NCBI RefSeq assembly: GCF_019357415.1
Contig: NZ_CP048410.1
Coordinates: 1,302,001-1,366,000 of the forward strand
Direction of reading: 5' to 3'
From: Gramella sp. MT6
GTDB taxonomy: Bacteria > Bacteroidota > Bacteroidia > Flavobacteriales > Flavobacteriaceae
Length of the DNA stretch: 64,000 bases
Position numbers and translations under genes: made by a program. The notes under the pieces were generated by a model, which did no database searches, was not told where the DNA came from, and saw only the letters and a list, made by a program, of their open reading frames with translations. Of this stretch, positions 38,542 through 46,885 are shown one piece after another. Positions within the stretch are counted from its first letter, which is position 1. Each line of letters starts with the position of its first letter.

Positions 38542-38573
38542 CAAATCTAGGTTTAATAAGATCGTGAGTCAAA
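38542..38573 (-). promoter_or_regulatory. Promoter (TTTG, 20 bases, TAGATTTG)
   Basis: TTTG at 38570-38573 and TAGATTTG at 38542-38549 on the minus strand, spaced by 20 bases, closely match the Bacteroidota consensus. It lies just past the end of the protease gene at 38587. Confidence 0.65.
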
Positions 38574-38586
38574 GGGGATTTTTCCC

Positions 38587-39021
38587 TTATTTCAAAAATA
38601 AAGCTTTGTTCTTGTAGTCAATTACGGCTTTCCCTTTTTTGAGGATATCGGCACCAATAATACCGTGTACTTTTTCGGCCTTATGATTGGTAAGCGCTTC
38701 GTTCACATGTTTAAGATCAAAAACCACAAGGTCCACCTTTTTCTTTTTCCAGTTATCTATTTGCAGACTATTTTTCTGGGAGACCTGTGTAAGCATATTT
38801 GTAGCTCCGGCTCCGGCAGCTTTAATGTCGCTGTCTTCTGAAAGCAGTTCGAAATGCTCAATAGATTCAATGCCTACACAGGTACTGGAAGCACCTGTGT
38901 CCAGAATAAAATTGCCTTCGATATTGTTGATCTTAGCAACCACTTCAAGATGATTCGTTTTGGTGTATTTCATCTTGATGCGATGATATCCTTTTTCTTT
39001 TAATAGCTTCTTTAAAGACAT
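38587..39021 (-). CDS. Retropepsin-like aspartyl protease (clan AA)
   Basis: The 144-residue protein is one retropepsin-like domain with the active-site motif FILDTGASSTCVG at about residues 39-51 (Asp-Thr-Gly) and a second hydrophobic strand ending HGIIGADIL, the usual hydrophobic-Gly partner. Proteins of this size act as dimers. No signal peptide is seen, so it is probably cytoplasmic. The natural substrate is unknown. It is divergent from the FAD-dependent dehydrogenase. Confidence 0.88.
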   Translation of the reverse strand: MSLKKLLKEKGYHRIKMKYTKTNHLEVVAKINNIEGNFILDTGASSTCVGIESIEHFELLSEDSDIKAAGAGATNMLTQVSQKNSLQIDNWKKKKVDLVVFDLKHVNEALTNHKAEKVHGIIGADILKKGKAVIDYKNKALFLK

Positions 39022-39116
39022 TCTTTTTTTTACAAATATAGGATTCTAAGGAATAGTTAATGAAGATTGGACTTTTCTGAAATTAGGTAATTTTAAATTT
39101 TAGGAAAAATCCGTCT

Positions 39117-39124
39117 TATCTTTG
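39117..39124 (+). promoter_or_regulatory. Candidate -7 promoter box (TATCTTTG)
   Basis: Exact TAnnTTTG match ending six bases before the ATG at 39131, so the transcript would be leaderless or nearly so. No good upstream TTG was found. Confidence 0.45.
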
Positions 39125-39130
39125 GAGCCT

Positions 39131-40693
39131 ATGAGCACATTAGTACAAATTACGGCATTGCCACATGAACTTGAGGATAATCATCTCTTGCTGAACAGAG
39201 TAGTTCAGAAATCCAATATCAGGAAAGACGATATTGGAGACTGGCGAATTAGAAAGCGTTCTATAGATGCCCGAAATAAACCGGTAAGATTCAATCTTCA
39301 GGTAGAAATATGGAAATATGGAGAAAAAAAGGTGATCCCGCCTTTTATACCTCAGGATGTAGCAGATGCTAGGGAAATTGCCATTATTGGTGCTGGTCCT
39401 GCTGGTTTATATGCCGCGTTACGTGCAGTTGAAGCAGGACTTAAGCCTGTTGTTTTTGAACGCGGAAAGGATGTCAGGGCCAGGCGGCATGATCTCGCCA
39501 GGATCAATAAGGAACAAACGGTAAATCCTGAATCTAATTATTGCTTTGGTGAAGGAGGTGCAGGAACTTACTCAGATGGAAAATTGTATACGCGATCCAA
39601 GAAACGCGGAAATGTGCTTAAGGCGCTGGAGTGGTTCGTAGAATTTGGTGCCGATCCCGATATCCTGGTAGATGCGCATCCTCATATTGGAACTAATAAA
39701 TTACCTAAGATCATTACCGCAATGCGGGAAGCTGTCATCGAAGCTGGTGGACAGGTACATTTCAATTCCAAACTTACCGATCTTAGATTAAAGGACAATC
39801 GCATAGAAAGTATAGAGATCAATGTTGAAAAGTGGTATACTTTTGATGAAGTGATCCTGGCAACAGGGCACTCGGCCCGGGATATTTTTTATTTGCTGCA
39901 TGATAAGAATATCAAGATAGAAGCTAAACCTTTTGCTTTGGGTGTACGTATAGAACACCAGCAAAAACTGATAGATAAGATCCAGTATCATGGTGACGAC
40001 AATAATCCTTATTTACCGCCGGCATCCTATAGTCTGGTGGAGCAGGTAGAAGGGATGGGAGTTTATTCATTCTGTATGTGTCCCGGGGGAATTATCGCGC
40101 CTTGCGCTACAGAGCAGGAGGAAGTGGTTACCAATGGATGGAGCCCAAGCAAGCGTAATAATCCTTATTCAAATTCAGGTATCGTGGTGAGTATAGAACC
40201 ATCAGATCTTCCCAATTACAAGCCAGATGATCCTTTTGTATGTCTCGATTTCCAGAAATTAGTTGAAAAGAATTGCTGGGAGGCTGCCGGGAAAACTCAG
40301 CGGGTTCCGGCACAGCGTATGAAAGATTTTGTGGAAGGTAAGGTCTCAGGAGATTTTCCTAAAACTTCTTATCAGCCGGGAATCGTAAGTGTAGACCTGA
40401 ATAAGGTTTTACCAGACCTTATCGCCCGTAGATTACGAAAAGCTTTCGTGCAATTCGGTAAAAAACTGAAGGGTTATTACACGAATGAAGCGGTATTACA
40501 TGCGCCGGAAAGCAGGACTTCTTCTCCGGTTCTAATACCTCGTAATCCTGAAACTCTTGAGCATGTTGAGGTAAAAGGTCTTTATCCTTGTGGGGAAGGT
40601 GCTGGTTATGCCGGTGGGATCATATCTGCGGCGATAGATGGTATCAACTGTGTAGATGCTATCGCGAAGAAATATGAGTCTGATAAATTTTAG
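39131..40693 (+). CDS. FAD-dependent dehydrogenase/oxidoreductase (COG2509-like)
   Basis: The 520-residue flavoprotein has an N-terminal extension of about 80 residues with a basic patch (RKRSIDARNKP), then the dinucleotide-binding motif IIGAGPAGLYAA and the GG motif FGEGGAGTYSDGKLYTR. The C-terminal FAD-contact sequence is CGEGAGYAGGI. Members are called uncharacterised FAD-dependent dehydrogenases; the substrate is unknown. The ATG at 39131 is chosen over an in-frame TTG at 39122 that lies within a promoter box. Confidence 0.9.
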   Translation: MSTLVQITALPHELEDNHLLLNRVVQKSNIRKDDIGDWRIRKRSIDARNKPVRFNLQVEIWKYGEKKVIPPFIPQDVADAREIAIIGAGPAGLYAALRAVEAGLKPVVFERGKDVRARRHDLARINKEQTVNPESNYCFGEGGAGTYSDGKLYTRSKKRGNVLKALEWFVEFGADPDILVDAHPHIGTNKLPKIITAMREAVIEAGGQVHFNSKLTDLRLKDNRIESIEINVEKWYTFDEVILATGHSARDIFYLLHDKNIKIEAKPFALGVRIEHQQKLIDKIQYHGDDNNPYLPPASYSLVEQVEGMGVYSFCMCPGGIIAPCATEQEEVVTNGWSPSKRNNPYSNSGIVVSIEPSDLPNYKPDDPFVCLDFQKLVEKNCWEAAGKTQRVPAQRMKDFVEGKVSGDFPKTSYQPGIVSVDLNKVLPDLIARRLRKAFVQFGKKLKGYYTNEAVLHAPESRTSSPVLIPRNPETLEHVEVKGLYPCGEGAGYAGGIISAAIDGINCVDAIAKKYESDKF

Positions 40694-40723
40694 GTCACAC
40701 TGATCGCAGTCGATGTGTTTATC

Positions 40724-43702
40724 TTAATTCCCAACTTTAAAAACGGTTTCCACCAACCTCGGATCGGTTTGGGTAGCCTGCCTGGATATCCATTTTACAT
40801 CTAATGAAATATAGCCAAGGTCATACATCACTTTTCCGAAACATTTATAGATACCCCGGCTCCTGAGCGGATATTTTTCAGCGACTTTAGGAAAAAGAAC
40901 CACGTCATAAATATCCCCGTCTACATCATAGAAAGTTCCAAAATACATGTATTTACCATTAGATGTGCCCGTCTTTCTCGAGTTTATAAGATTCCCATAG
41001 ATCTCAACGTCCTGGCCAATATGATCTTTAAGATCTTTTGCTTTGATAGTGCTACTAACAGGTTCTCGCAAGAGTTCAAAATGATTACAGAGAGGAAATC
41101 CCAGTAATTCCATCTGGTCATAGGCTTCTATAAGCTTTGAATATTCAAATTCCGGAAGCTCAAAATCTCTGTGCTGGGGTTTGAATAGTAAAGCCTGGCT
41201 ACTTTTGGGTTTGCTATTATGAAGTTTAAAATATGCTTTCCATAAAAGTTCATGCTTGTCTATTCCCGTAAACCTAAAGGCATTGATCTTTAGTAAGAGG
41301 CTAAGCTGTTCAATAGAAATATAGATGCGATCTATAAAATCATCCAGTGATTGGAAAGGTCCTAAGAACTGCCTGTTCTCCAGGATCTGTTGAATGGTTT
41401 TAGCTTCCAGTTCTTTAATGTAGCCAAATCCCAGGTAGATGTCCTTACCATAGATCGTATTGGGATGATCACTTTTGTGGATACACGGAGCATGGATCTT
41501 ACCTCCACATTTTCTGATCTCCTGGATATACGTCTGCAGATCATAAAAACCGCCTCCGTTGTTAATAGCTGCGACCATAAATTCCAGCGGAAAATATTTT
41601 TTGAGATATAAACTCTGGTAACTCTCCACGGCGTAGGAGGCTGAATGCCCTTTAGGGAAGGCGTAACCGGCGAAAGAAGATATTTGTTCCCAGACCTCGC
41701 TTGTTAGTTCTTTACTGTAGCCTCTGTCTTTACAATTCTTTCTGAAGGTCTTTTCGATCTTCTCCATCTGTCCTTTGGAGGTTTTCTTTCCGCTCATTCC
41801 GCGGCGCAGCACATCGGCATCATCCAGGTCCAGTCCGGCGAATATGTGGGCTACTTTCATCACATCTTCCTGATAGACCATAACACCATAAGTATCCTTC
41901 ATGATCTTATACATGACAGGGTGCGCCTGTTTTCTGAGTTCAGGATCACGGTGCCTTCTGATAAACTCTTCTTTCATTCCCGCGCTGGAAACACCAGGCC
42001 GTATTACCGAGCTGGCCGCCACCAGGTTCATGTAATTGTTGGTTTGCAACCTGGTGAGTAGTCCGCGCATTGCCGGTGATTCTACATAGAAAACCCCCAT
42101 GCAGTCGCCAACCTTTAAAAGATCATTGATGGCAGGATCTTCCTTGAAAGCTTTGATGTTTTCAATATCTTCTATTTCTGCATCGGGCTGATTCTGTTTT
42201 ATGATCTCAATGGCATCAGTGATCTTGGAGAGTCCACGCTGGGCGAGGATATCAAACTTATGGATGCCCACATCTTCAGCAATGTTCATGTCTATCTGGA
42301 TAGTTTGAAAACCCTTCGGAGGCAAAAATGTTCCGGCATAATTAAATACGGAATCATTCAGGATAAGAATTCCGCCGGAATGAACACTCAGGTAATTAGG
42401 AAAGCCTTCTATAAGCCTGCTGTACTTGATCACCAGTTTTTCAAGGTGATCCAGTTGTTTATATTCAAAAAAACCTGAAGAAAGCTTGTCGATATTTTCT
42501 TTAGGCAGACCGAAGACTTTCCCCAGTTCCCGGGCAACGGCCCTGCTTTTAAAGGTCACGTAAGTACCCATCAAAGCAGTATTCTCATAAGTTCGGAAAA
42601 TATAATCGGTCACATCATTCCGGTCTTTCCAGGAAAAGTCGATATCAAAATCAGGAGGAGAACTCCGGTTGGGATTTATGAAACGTTCAAAATACAGGTC
42701 CAGTTCAATAGGATCTACATTGGTAATGCCCAGAATATAGGCGACGATGGAATTTGCCCCGCTACCCCGGCCTACAAAAGGATAATTCTGGGAGCGGGCG
42801 TAATTTACGATGTCGAGATTAATCAAAAAGTATGAAACGAACCCAAGTTTTATAATGGTATCAAGCTCTTTCTTCAGCCTTGTGCGGACTTCTTCACTGG
42901 CATCGGGATATTTTTCAGGTAATTTCTGATAACACAGGCTTTGGATCTTTTCTATGTCTTCTTCAGTACTTTTCCCGGCCACCAGTAAATTGCGATTCTG
43001 CCCGCGGCCAAATTCGAAATCTACATTACAGGAATCGATGAGGTTTTGAGTATTTTCAAGAATGTGGGGGAAATCTTCAAATTCTTTTCTGAGTTCAGTT
43101 TCCGGGATCATTTGATGAGAAAAGGAACCTTGCTCAGTTTCGGGAAGTTTACTTAGTAAAGTATTATTGTCTATAGCCCGCAACAGGCGATGCGCGTTAT
43201 AATCTTTTTTGTCCCGGAAACTCACCGTTTGAAGAACTACCAGTTTATCTTCCAGTTTTCTGTATACCGAAAATTTTAATTTTCTAAGGTTATCTATAGA
43301 AACGCCTATGAACTCATTGCTTCTGAAATCTTTCTTTTTCAGGGCCGCTATTTTTTCAAACGGATAAATAACAAAACAGTCGGGGAGGAGCGGAGCTTCG
43401 GTTTCAAATTCTTTTTTTTTATGTAGGTGGCTAGAGAGATGTTCATTCAACTGCCGGAAACCTTCATTATTCTTTGCAATCCCTATATATTTCTGGTCTA
43501 CTCCGTTTCTAAAATCGATCCCGATGATGGCTTTAACCTCTGTTTCTTTGTTTAATTTGATAAATTCAAGACAGGCTGAAGTGTTGTTGATATCGGTCAC
43601 CGCGAGTTGTTTTACTCCATTCTTTCGTGCCAGAGCACAGAGTTCCTGAACCGGAAATGTCCCGTAGCGTAAGGAGTAATATGTATGACAGTTTAAGTAC
43701 AT
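40724..43702 (-). CDS. DNA polymerase III alpha subunit-like (short DnaE2/error-prone type)
   Basis: The 992-residue C-family polymerase is shorter than replicative DnaE. The N-terminal PHP domain (CHTYYSLRYGTFP) has lost key metal ligands, for example TDH is TDI in LAVTDINN, so it should not proofread. The catalytic aspartates are intact in PDFDIDFSWKDR, and GRGSGANSIVAYILGIT is the polymerase palm signature. A helix-hairpin-helix and OB domain close the protein. The pairing with the dinB gene 151 bases upstream on the same strand matches error-prone translesion cassettes of bacteria. Confidence 0.9.
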   Translation of the reverse strand: MYLNCHTYYSLRYGTFPVQELCALARKNGVKQLAVTDINNTSACLEFIKLNKETEVKAIIGIDFRNGVDQKYIGIAKNNEGFRQLNEHLSSHLHKKKEFETEAPLLPDCFVIYPFEKIAALKKKDFRSNEFIGVSIDNLRKLKFSVYRKLEDKLVVLQTVSFRDKKDYNAHRLLRAIDNNTLLSKLPETEQGSFSHQMIPETELRKEFEDFPHILENTQNLIDSCNVDFEFGRGQNRNLLVAGKSTEEDIEKIQSLCYQKLPEKYPDASEEVRTRLKKELDTIIKLGFVSYFLINLDIVNYARSQNYPFVGRGSGANSIVAYILGITNVDPIELDLYFERFINPNRSSPPDFDIDFSWKDRNDVTDYIFRTYENTALMGTYVTFKSRAVARELGKVFGLPKENIDKLSSGFFEYKQLDHLEKLVIKYSRLIEGFPNYLSVHSGGILILNDSVFNYAGTFLPPKGFQTIQIDMNIAEDVGIHKFDILAQRGLSKITDAIEIIKQNQPDAEIEDIENIKAFKEDPAINDLLKVGDCMGVFYVESPAMRGLLTRLQTNNYMNLVAASSVIRPGVSSAGMKEEFIRRHRDPELRKQAHPVMYKIMKDTYGVMVYQEDVMKVAHIFAGLDLDDADVLRRGMSGKKTSKGQMEKIEKTFRKNCKDRGYSKELTSEVWEQISSFAGYAFPKGHSASYAVESYQSLYLKKYFPLEFMVAAINNGGGFYDLQTYIQEIRKCGGKIHAPCIHKSDHPNTIYGKDIYLGFGYIKELEAKTIQQILENRQFLGPFQSLDDFIDRIYISIEQLSLLLKINAFRFTGIDKHELLWKAYFKLHNSKPKSSQALLFKPQHRDFELPEFEYSKLIEAYDQMELLGFPLCNHFELLREPVSSTIKAKDLKDHIGQDVEIYGNLINSRKTGTSNGKYMYFGTFYDVDGDIYDVVLFPKVAEKYPLRSRGIYKCFGKVMYDLGYISLDVKWISRQATQTDPRLVETVFKVGN

Positions 43703-43742
43703 TTTTCAGTTCTCAGTTCTCGGTTGGCAATCTCAGTATTTT

Positions 43743-43852
43743 GTCATTCTGAACGCAGTCGAAGCATCTCATTACCCATTTTCAATTCTTCATTTTCAAT
43801 TCAGCTCGCCCTTCCTAAATCTGTTTATTGTTCATTGACCATTGTTCATTGA
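43743..43852. repeat. Dispersed-repeat core and two 14-base-period duplications
   Basis: GTCATTCTGAAC at 43743-43754 starts a sequence of the type GTCATTCTGAACGCAGTCGA seen between genes in Bacteroidota. Two separate duplications follow, each with a period of 14 bases: an 11-base word at 43778 and 43792, and a 12-base word at 43827 and 43841. No gene is present between dinB and the DnaE gene. Confidence 0.6.
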
Positions 43853-43853
43853 T

Positions 43854-45074
43854 TCATTGTTTCCTGTGCGCCAGCACCACCGGAGGTTCTCCGTTAAACG
43901 GATTCCCCATTCTGCCGATCGTCTTTGCATCCATCGAAATCGCCCGCATCACACTGTGTTCCCCAAACCGGTTCTTGATCCTGTCCAGTGAATCATAAAG
44001 ATTCAGCATCTCTTCAGAATCATCAAAAAGGTTGATCTGATAATGTCCGCCTACAAGCCCGCTGAAACGAACCCCAATAAGTCTTATAAGCAACCGGCGG
44101 GTATAAAGCTGGCGGAACAATTCTTCCACTTTTGGAATGAGGATATGATCTGCACTGGTGTAGGGGATCTTCACCTGCTTGCTGTAGGTTTGAAAATCTG
44201 AATACCTGATCTTGACACTTACATTCGAGGTGAGCTTGTTGCCTCGTCTTAACTGGTAAGCCAGGCTTTCGGCCATGGCAACGAGGGTGCCGTGCAGTCG
44301 TATCATGTCTATAGTATCCCGGTTAAAAGTACGCTCAGTAGAAATAGACTTGCGCTCATGGAAAGGGATGATGGGCGGATTATCAGTTCCGTGGGCTCTT
44401 TTCCAGATGGTTCGCCCATTCTTACCCAGAACGCTTTCAAGCACTTCTACGGGCATCTTCTGGATAGTTTCAATTCTTCGTACTCCCAGATTGAGTAATT
44501 TCTGAAAGGTTTTGTTCCCGATCATCGGGATCTTGTTAACGGCAAGCGGCGCCAGAAATCCTTTTTCGGTACCTGCTTCTATGATCTTCTGCGCATAGGG
44601 TTTTCCTTCTCCGGTCGCGATCTTTGAAACGACTTTGTTCTGTGAGAGTCCGAAAGAAATAGGCAAATGTGTTTCTTTCAGAATAGTTTCCTGAAGTTCT
44701 TTCGCGAACTGGGTAATTCCAAAAAACCGGTCCATTCCGGTGAGATCTGCATAAAACTCGTCTACACTGGCCTTTTCAAATGAGGGTACTTTACTGCGAA
44801 TGATCTCGGTGACTTCATGGGAGAATCTGGTATAGGTGGAAGCATTCCCTTTGATAACAACAGCCTGCGGACAAAGCTGCCTCGCGACTTTCATGGACAT
44901 GCCCGAGTGTACGCCGAATTTACGGGTTTCATAACTGCAGGCTGCTACCACACCACGGTCTCCCAGCCCGCCTACGATAAGCGGTTTGTTATTTAATTTT
45001 GAATCCAAACGCCTTTCTGCCGAAACAAAAAAGGTGTCCAAATCCAGGTGAATAATAGACTTTACATTTTTCAT
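43854..45074 (-). CDS. dinB: Y-family DNA polymerase IV
   Basis: The 406-residue translesion polymerase has the catalytic motifs HLDLDTFFVSAERR (N-terminal Asp-x-Asp) and ASVDEFYADLTG (Asp-Glu), the helix-hairpin-helix thumb region and the little-finger domain. QINLF near residue 345 fits the beta-clamp-binding motif. It copies damaged DNA with low fidelity. The upstream region carries three operator-like repeats over its promoter, implying damage- or repressor-controlled expression. It is the first gene of a pair with the short DnaE gene. Confidence 0.95.
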   Translation of the reverse strand: MKNVKSIIHLDLDTFFVSAERRLDSKLNNKPLIVGGLGDRGVVAACSYETRKFGVHSGMSMKVARQLCPQAVVIKGNASTYTRFSHEVTEIIRSKVPSFEKASVDEFYADLTGMDRFFGITQFAKELQETILKETHLPISFGLSQNKVVSKIATGEGKPYAQKIIEAGTEKGFLAPLAVNKIPMIGNKTFQKLLNLGVRRIETIQKMPVEVLESVLGKNGRTIWKRAHGTDNPPIIPFHERKSISTERTFNRDTIDMIRLHGTLVAMAESLAYQLRRGNKLTSNVSVKIRYSDFQTYSKQVKIPYTSADHILIPKVEELFRQLYTRRLLIRLIGVRFSGLVGGHYQINLFDDSEEMLNLYDSLDRIKNRFGEHSVMRAISMDAKTIGRMGNPFNGEPPVVLAHRKQ

Positions 45075-45079
45075 AAATA

Positions 45080-45128
45080 GGAATAATTCCTTTTAATTGG
45101 AAATATTCCAAAATTATGAAATTATTCC
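45080..45128. promoter_or_regulatory. Triple operator-like array (GGAAWWATTCC) before dinB
   Basis: Three 11-bp near-palindromes at 45080-45090, 45099-45109 and 45118-45128 have their centres exactly 19 bp apart. They surround and overlap the dinB promoter box (45109-45116), the arrangement expected for a repressor that binds cooperatively on DNA helical faces. Confidence 0.6.
45109..45116 (-). promoter_or_regulatory. Candidate -7 promoter box (TAATTTTG) of dinB
   Basis: Exact TAnnTTTG match between the second and third operator-like repeats; transcription would start near 45102, 28 bases before the ATG. Confidence 0.5.
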
Positions 45129-45236
45129 GGATGAAGATGTAGAAGGAGCGTTAAAAAATAGGAGGTAGAAATAATTGAAATAATACGATAGGTTTTTTTT
45201 CGTACCTTAATAGTTCTAACCAAAAACCAAAATATT

Positions 45237-45470
45237 ATGAAAGGTTCTTCAGGTAAACGCAGGTTGGTAAAGAAATACGTATCAGAATTTATATTTTCAG
45301 AAAAGACGAGGTTCGTGCTGGACGGCACTAATTATCAGTTTTCTACTGATGAACCCGGAGGAAAATTTATAAAATTCCGCTTCGAAAGAGGTCCGCGCAA
45401 GAAAAAAAGAAAATTAGTTTTTAAATGCATTTATAAGATGATGAAGAATTTTCAGACTTCACTTAATTAA
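45237..45470 (+). CDS. Small basic hypothetical protein, 77 residues
   Basis: The product is strongly basic (GKRRLVKKY at the start and RGPRKKKRKLVFK in the middle), with a short beta-rich centre, and could bind nucleic acid; this is inference from charge alone. It is supported as a gene by a good downstream terminator at 45478-45503 and a clean non-overlapping position between dinB and the NTF2-like gene. I know no named family for it. Confidence 0.6.
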   Translation: MKGSSGKRRLVKKYVSEFIFSEKTRFVLDGTNYQFSTDEPGGKFIKFRFERGPRKKKRKLVFKCIYKMMKNFQTSLN

Positions 45471-45477
45471 AATACAG

Positions 45478-45508
45478 AAGCTCCTTCAGAATAGAAGGAG
45501 CTTTTTTG
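45478..45508. terminator. Bidirectional terminator
   Basis: A 10-bp stem with a 6-base loop is followed by a T run on the plus strand. It serves the small basic-protein gene and perhaps the convergent lipoprotein gene. Confidence 0.85.
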
Positions 45509-45513
45509 ATATT

Positions 45514-46014
45514 TTACTGAGGGTCTTTAACGTCTTCCATATTGGTGTTAGTGGTATCCCCTTCATTTCCCGCAATATTCATTACCGCTAGTTTCCAGTC
45601 ATTCTTCTTTTTCTTCCAGATAAAAGTATAGGTGCCCTCATAGACGATGTTCAAACTGTCATTTTTAACTCCGTGGCTGTAGGTTCCGGCCTCGTAGGCC
45701 ACATCACTGTTAACATATTCAACTTCCGGATTGGTTTTCAGATCTTTCATCATAGGCGCGGCATTTTTATACCAGCTACGTATACTATCTCCATTAAAAG
45801 CCTGGCCTTCCATGTAAAGTACTGCATCTGTGGCAGTAAGCGTGTCCAGTTCTCCAGGATTATTCCTGTTCCACGCATCTATCCATTGTTTATTTGCTTC
45901 TGCGGGATCGCGGACTTCAGCCTGTTCAGCCATGTTTTCCGGTTCTTTCTTTCCGTCATTGCAGCTACTAATTAAAAGCAGTACGAATACTGTTAAGAAT
46001 GTTAATGGTTTCAT
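45514..46014 (-). CDS. Lipoprotein with SnoaL/NTF2-like fold
   Basis: The 166-residue protein has a lipobox (LISSC, Cys17) and an NTF2-like domain of the YybH type (ANKQWIDAWNRNNPGELDTLTATDAV, broken by turns; then GTYTFIWKKKKNDWKL). It belongs to the same broad fold as the protein at 19141 but is not a close paralogue. The ligand is unknown. It stands alone on its strand. Confidence 0.8.
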   Translation of the reverse strand: MKPLTFLTVFVLLLISSCNDGKKEPENMAEQAEVRDPAEANKQWIDAWNRNNPGELDTLTATDAVLYMEGQAFNGDSIRSWYKNAAPMMKDLKTNPEVEYVNSDVAYEAGTYSHGVKNDSLNIVYEGTYTFIWKKKKNDWKLAVMNIAGNEGDTTNTNMEDVKDPQ

Positions 46015-46201
46015 ATTGGTCGGTTTTAGTTTAGTTTATAATTTACTTAAAATCAGTAAAATGTGGTAAGAAGATATGAGTTATTGGATTAAATGATATT
46101 TTTCACCGGTCAATTTGAGTAGTTTCATACTAATGTCTCCTTTGTTTTTCTAATTGACTGATAATCAAACTTTAACTACTTTTAGAGGAAACAGTTATAA
46201 A

Positions 46202-46825
46202 ATGGATCTTCGCCTGGTAATTTTCTGTTTTCTCTTTTTGCTAAATTCCTGTGCCAGATCACAGGAGAATAAAAACTATACATTAGTTGGTGGGTTCTGC
46301 GAGGGTTGTGAGGCCGTCCTTGAATATGGAACTCAGGATCTAAATGCTGTAGATACTCTTCCGGAATTTAATTCCGCAGAAAATAAACTCAAAGTAACCG
46401 GAACTATTTATAAGGAGGATGGCAGGACACCGGCAGAAAATGTTATTCTCTATATTCATCATACCAACGCAAATGGGATCTATCCTACCAGGGGGGATGA
46501 GGAGGATTGGGCTAAAAGGCACGGCTATCTTCGGGGCTGGATAAAAACTGCAGGGGATGGAAGTTATACTTTTTATACTCAGGTTCCGGGAAGTTATCCA
46601 GATGGTAGTAATCCGGCTCACATTCATCCTATAATCCTGGAGCCCGATGGTAAATATTATTATGCATCTGCCTATTTCTTTGAAGATGATCCTTTGCTTA
46701 CCAGTGATCACATGGAAGATCCACCACGAGGGAGTAATGGTATTGTAAAGCTTCAGCAGACCAACGGAATGACTCTAATTGAAAGGGACTTTATTCTGGG
46801 AAAAGGAATTCCGAAATATGAATAA
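46202..46825 (+). CDS. Intradiol dioxygenase-like secreted lipoprotein
   Basis: The protein is 207 residues from the ATG at 46202 (MDLRLVIFCFLFLL, lipobox NSC); the longer frame from 46154 lacks a proper signal. The core resembles the beta-sandwich of intradiol ring-cleavage dioxygenases (GTIYKEDGRTPAENVILYIHHTNANGIY, with turns; then GRGWIKT-like RGWIKTAGDGSYTFYTQVPG and PAHIHPIIL). The Tyr/His metal ligands are partly visible (IHHTNANGIYP, AHIHPI), so it may bind iron, but an active dioxygenase is not certain. Exported relatives of this kind are common in Bacteroidota and have no firm role. Confidence 0.75.
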   Translation: MDLRLVIFCFLFLLNSCARSQENKNYTLVGGFCEGCEAVLEYGTQDLNAVDTLPEFNSAENKLKVTGTIYKEDGRTPAENVILYIHHTNANGIYPTRGDEEDWAKRHGYLRGWIKTAGDGSYTFYTQVPGSYPDGSNPAHIHPIILEPDGKYYYASAYFFEDDPLLTSDHMEDPPRGSNGIVKLQQTNGMTLIERDFILGKGIPKYE

Positions 46826-46856
46826 AAAAAGCCCCGCTAATTGCGGAGCTTTTTTT
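46824..46856. terminator. Bidirectional terminator
   Basis: An interrupted stem with an A run on the left and T run on the right lies between the convergent dioxygenase-like and ahcY genes. Confidence 0.8.
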
Positions 46857-46885
46857 AATATTTAATTTATCAGATCAAAATCTGA

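Noticed and set aside
43778..43852. CRISPR-like short repeats
   Set aside because: Only two copies of each word exist, with a 14-base period and no spacers; no cas genes are present.
45122..45328. Minus-strand open frame upstream of dinB
   Set aside because: It is antisense to the small basic gene and overlaps the dinB operator region.
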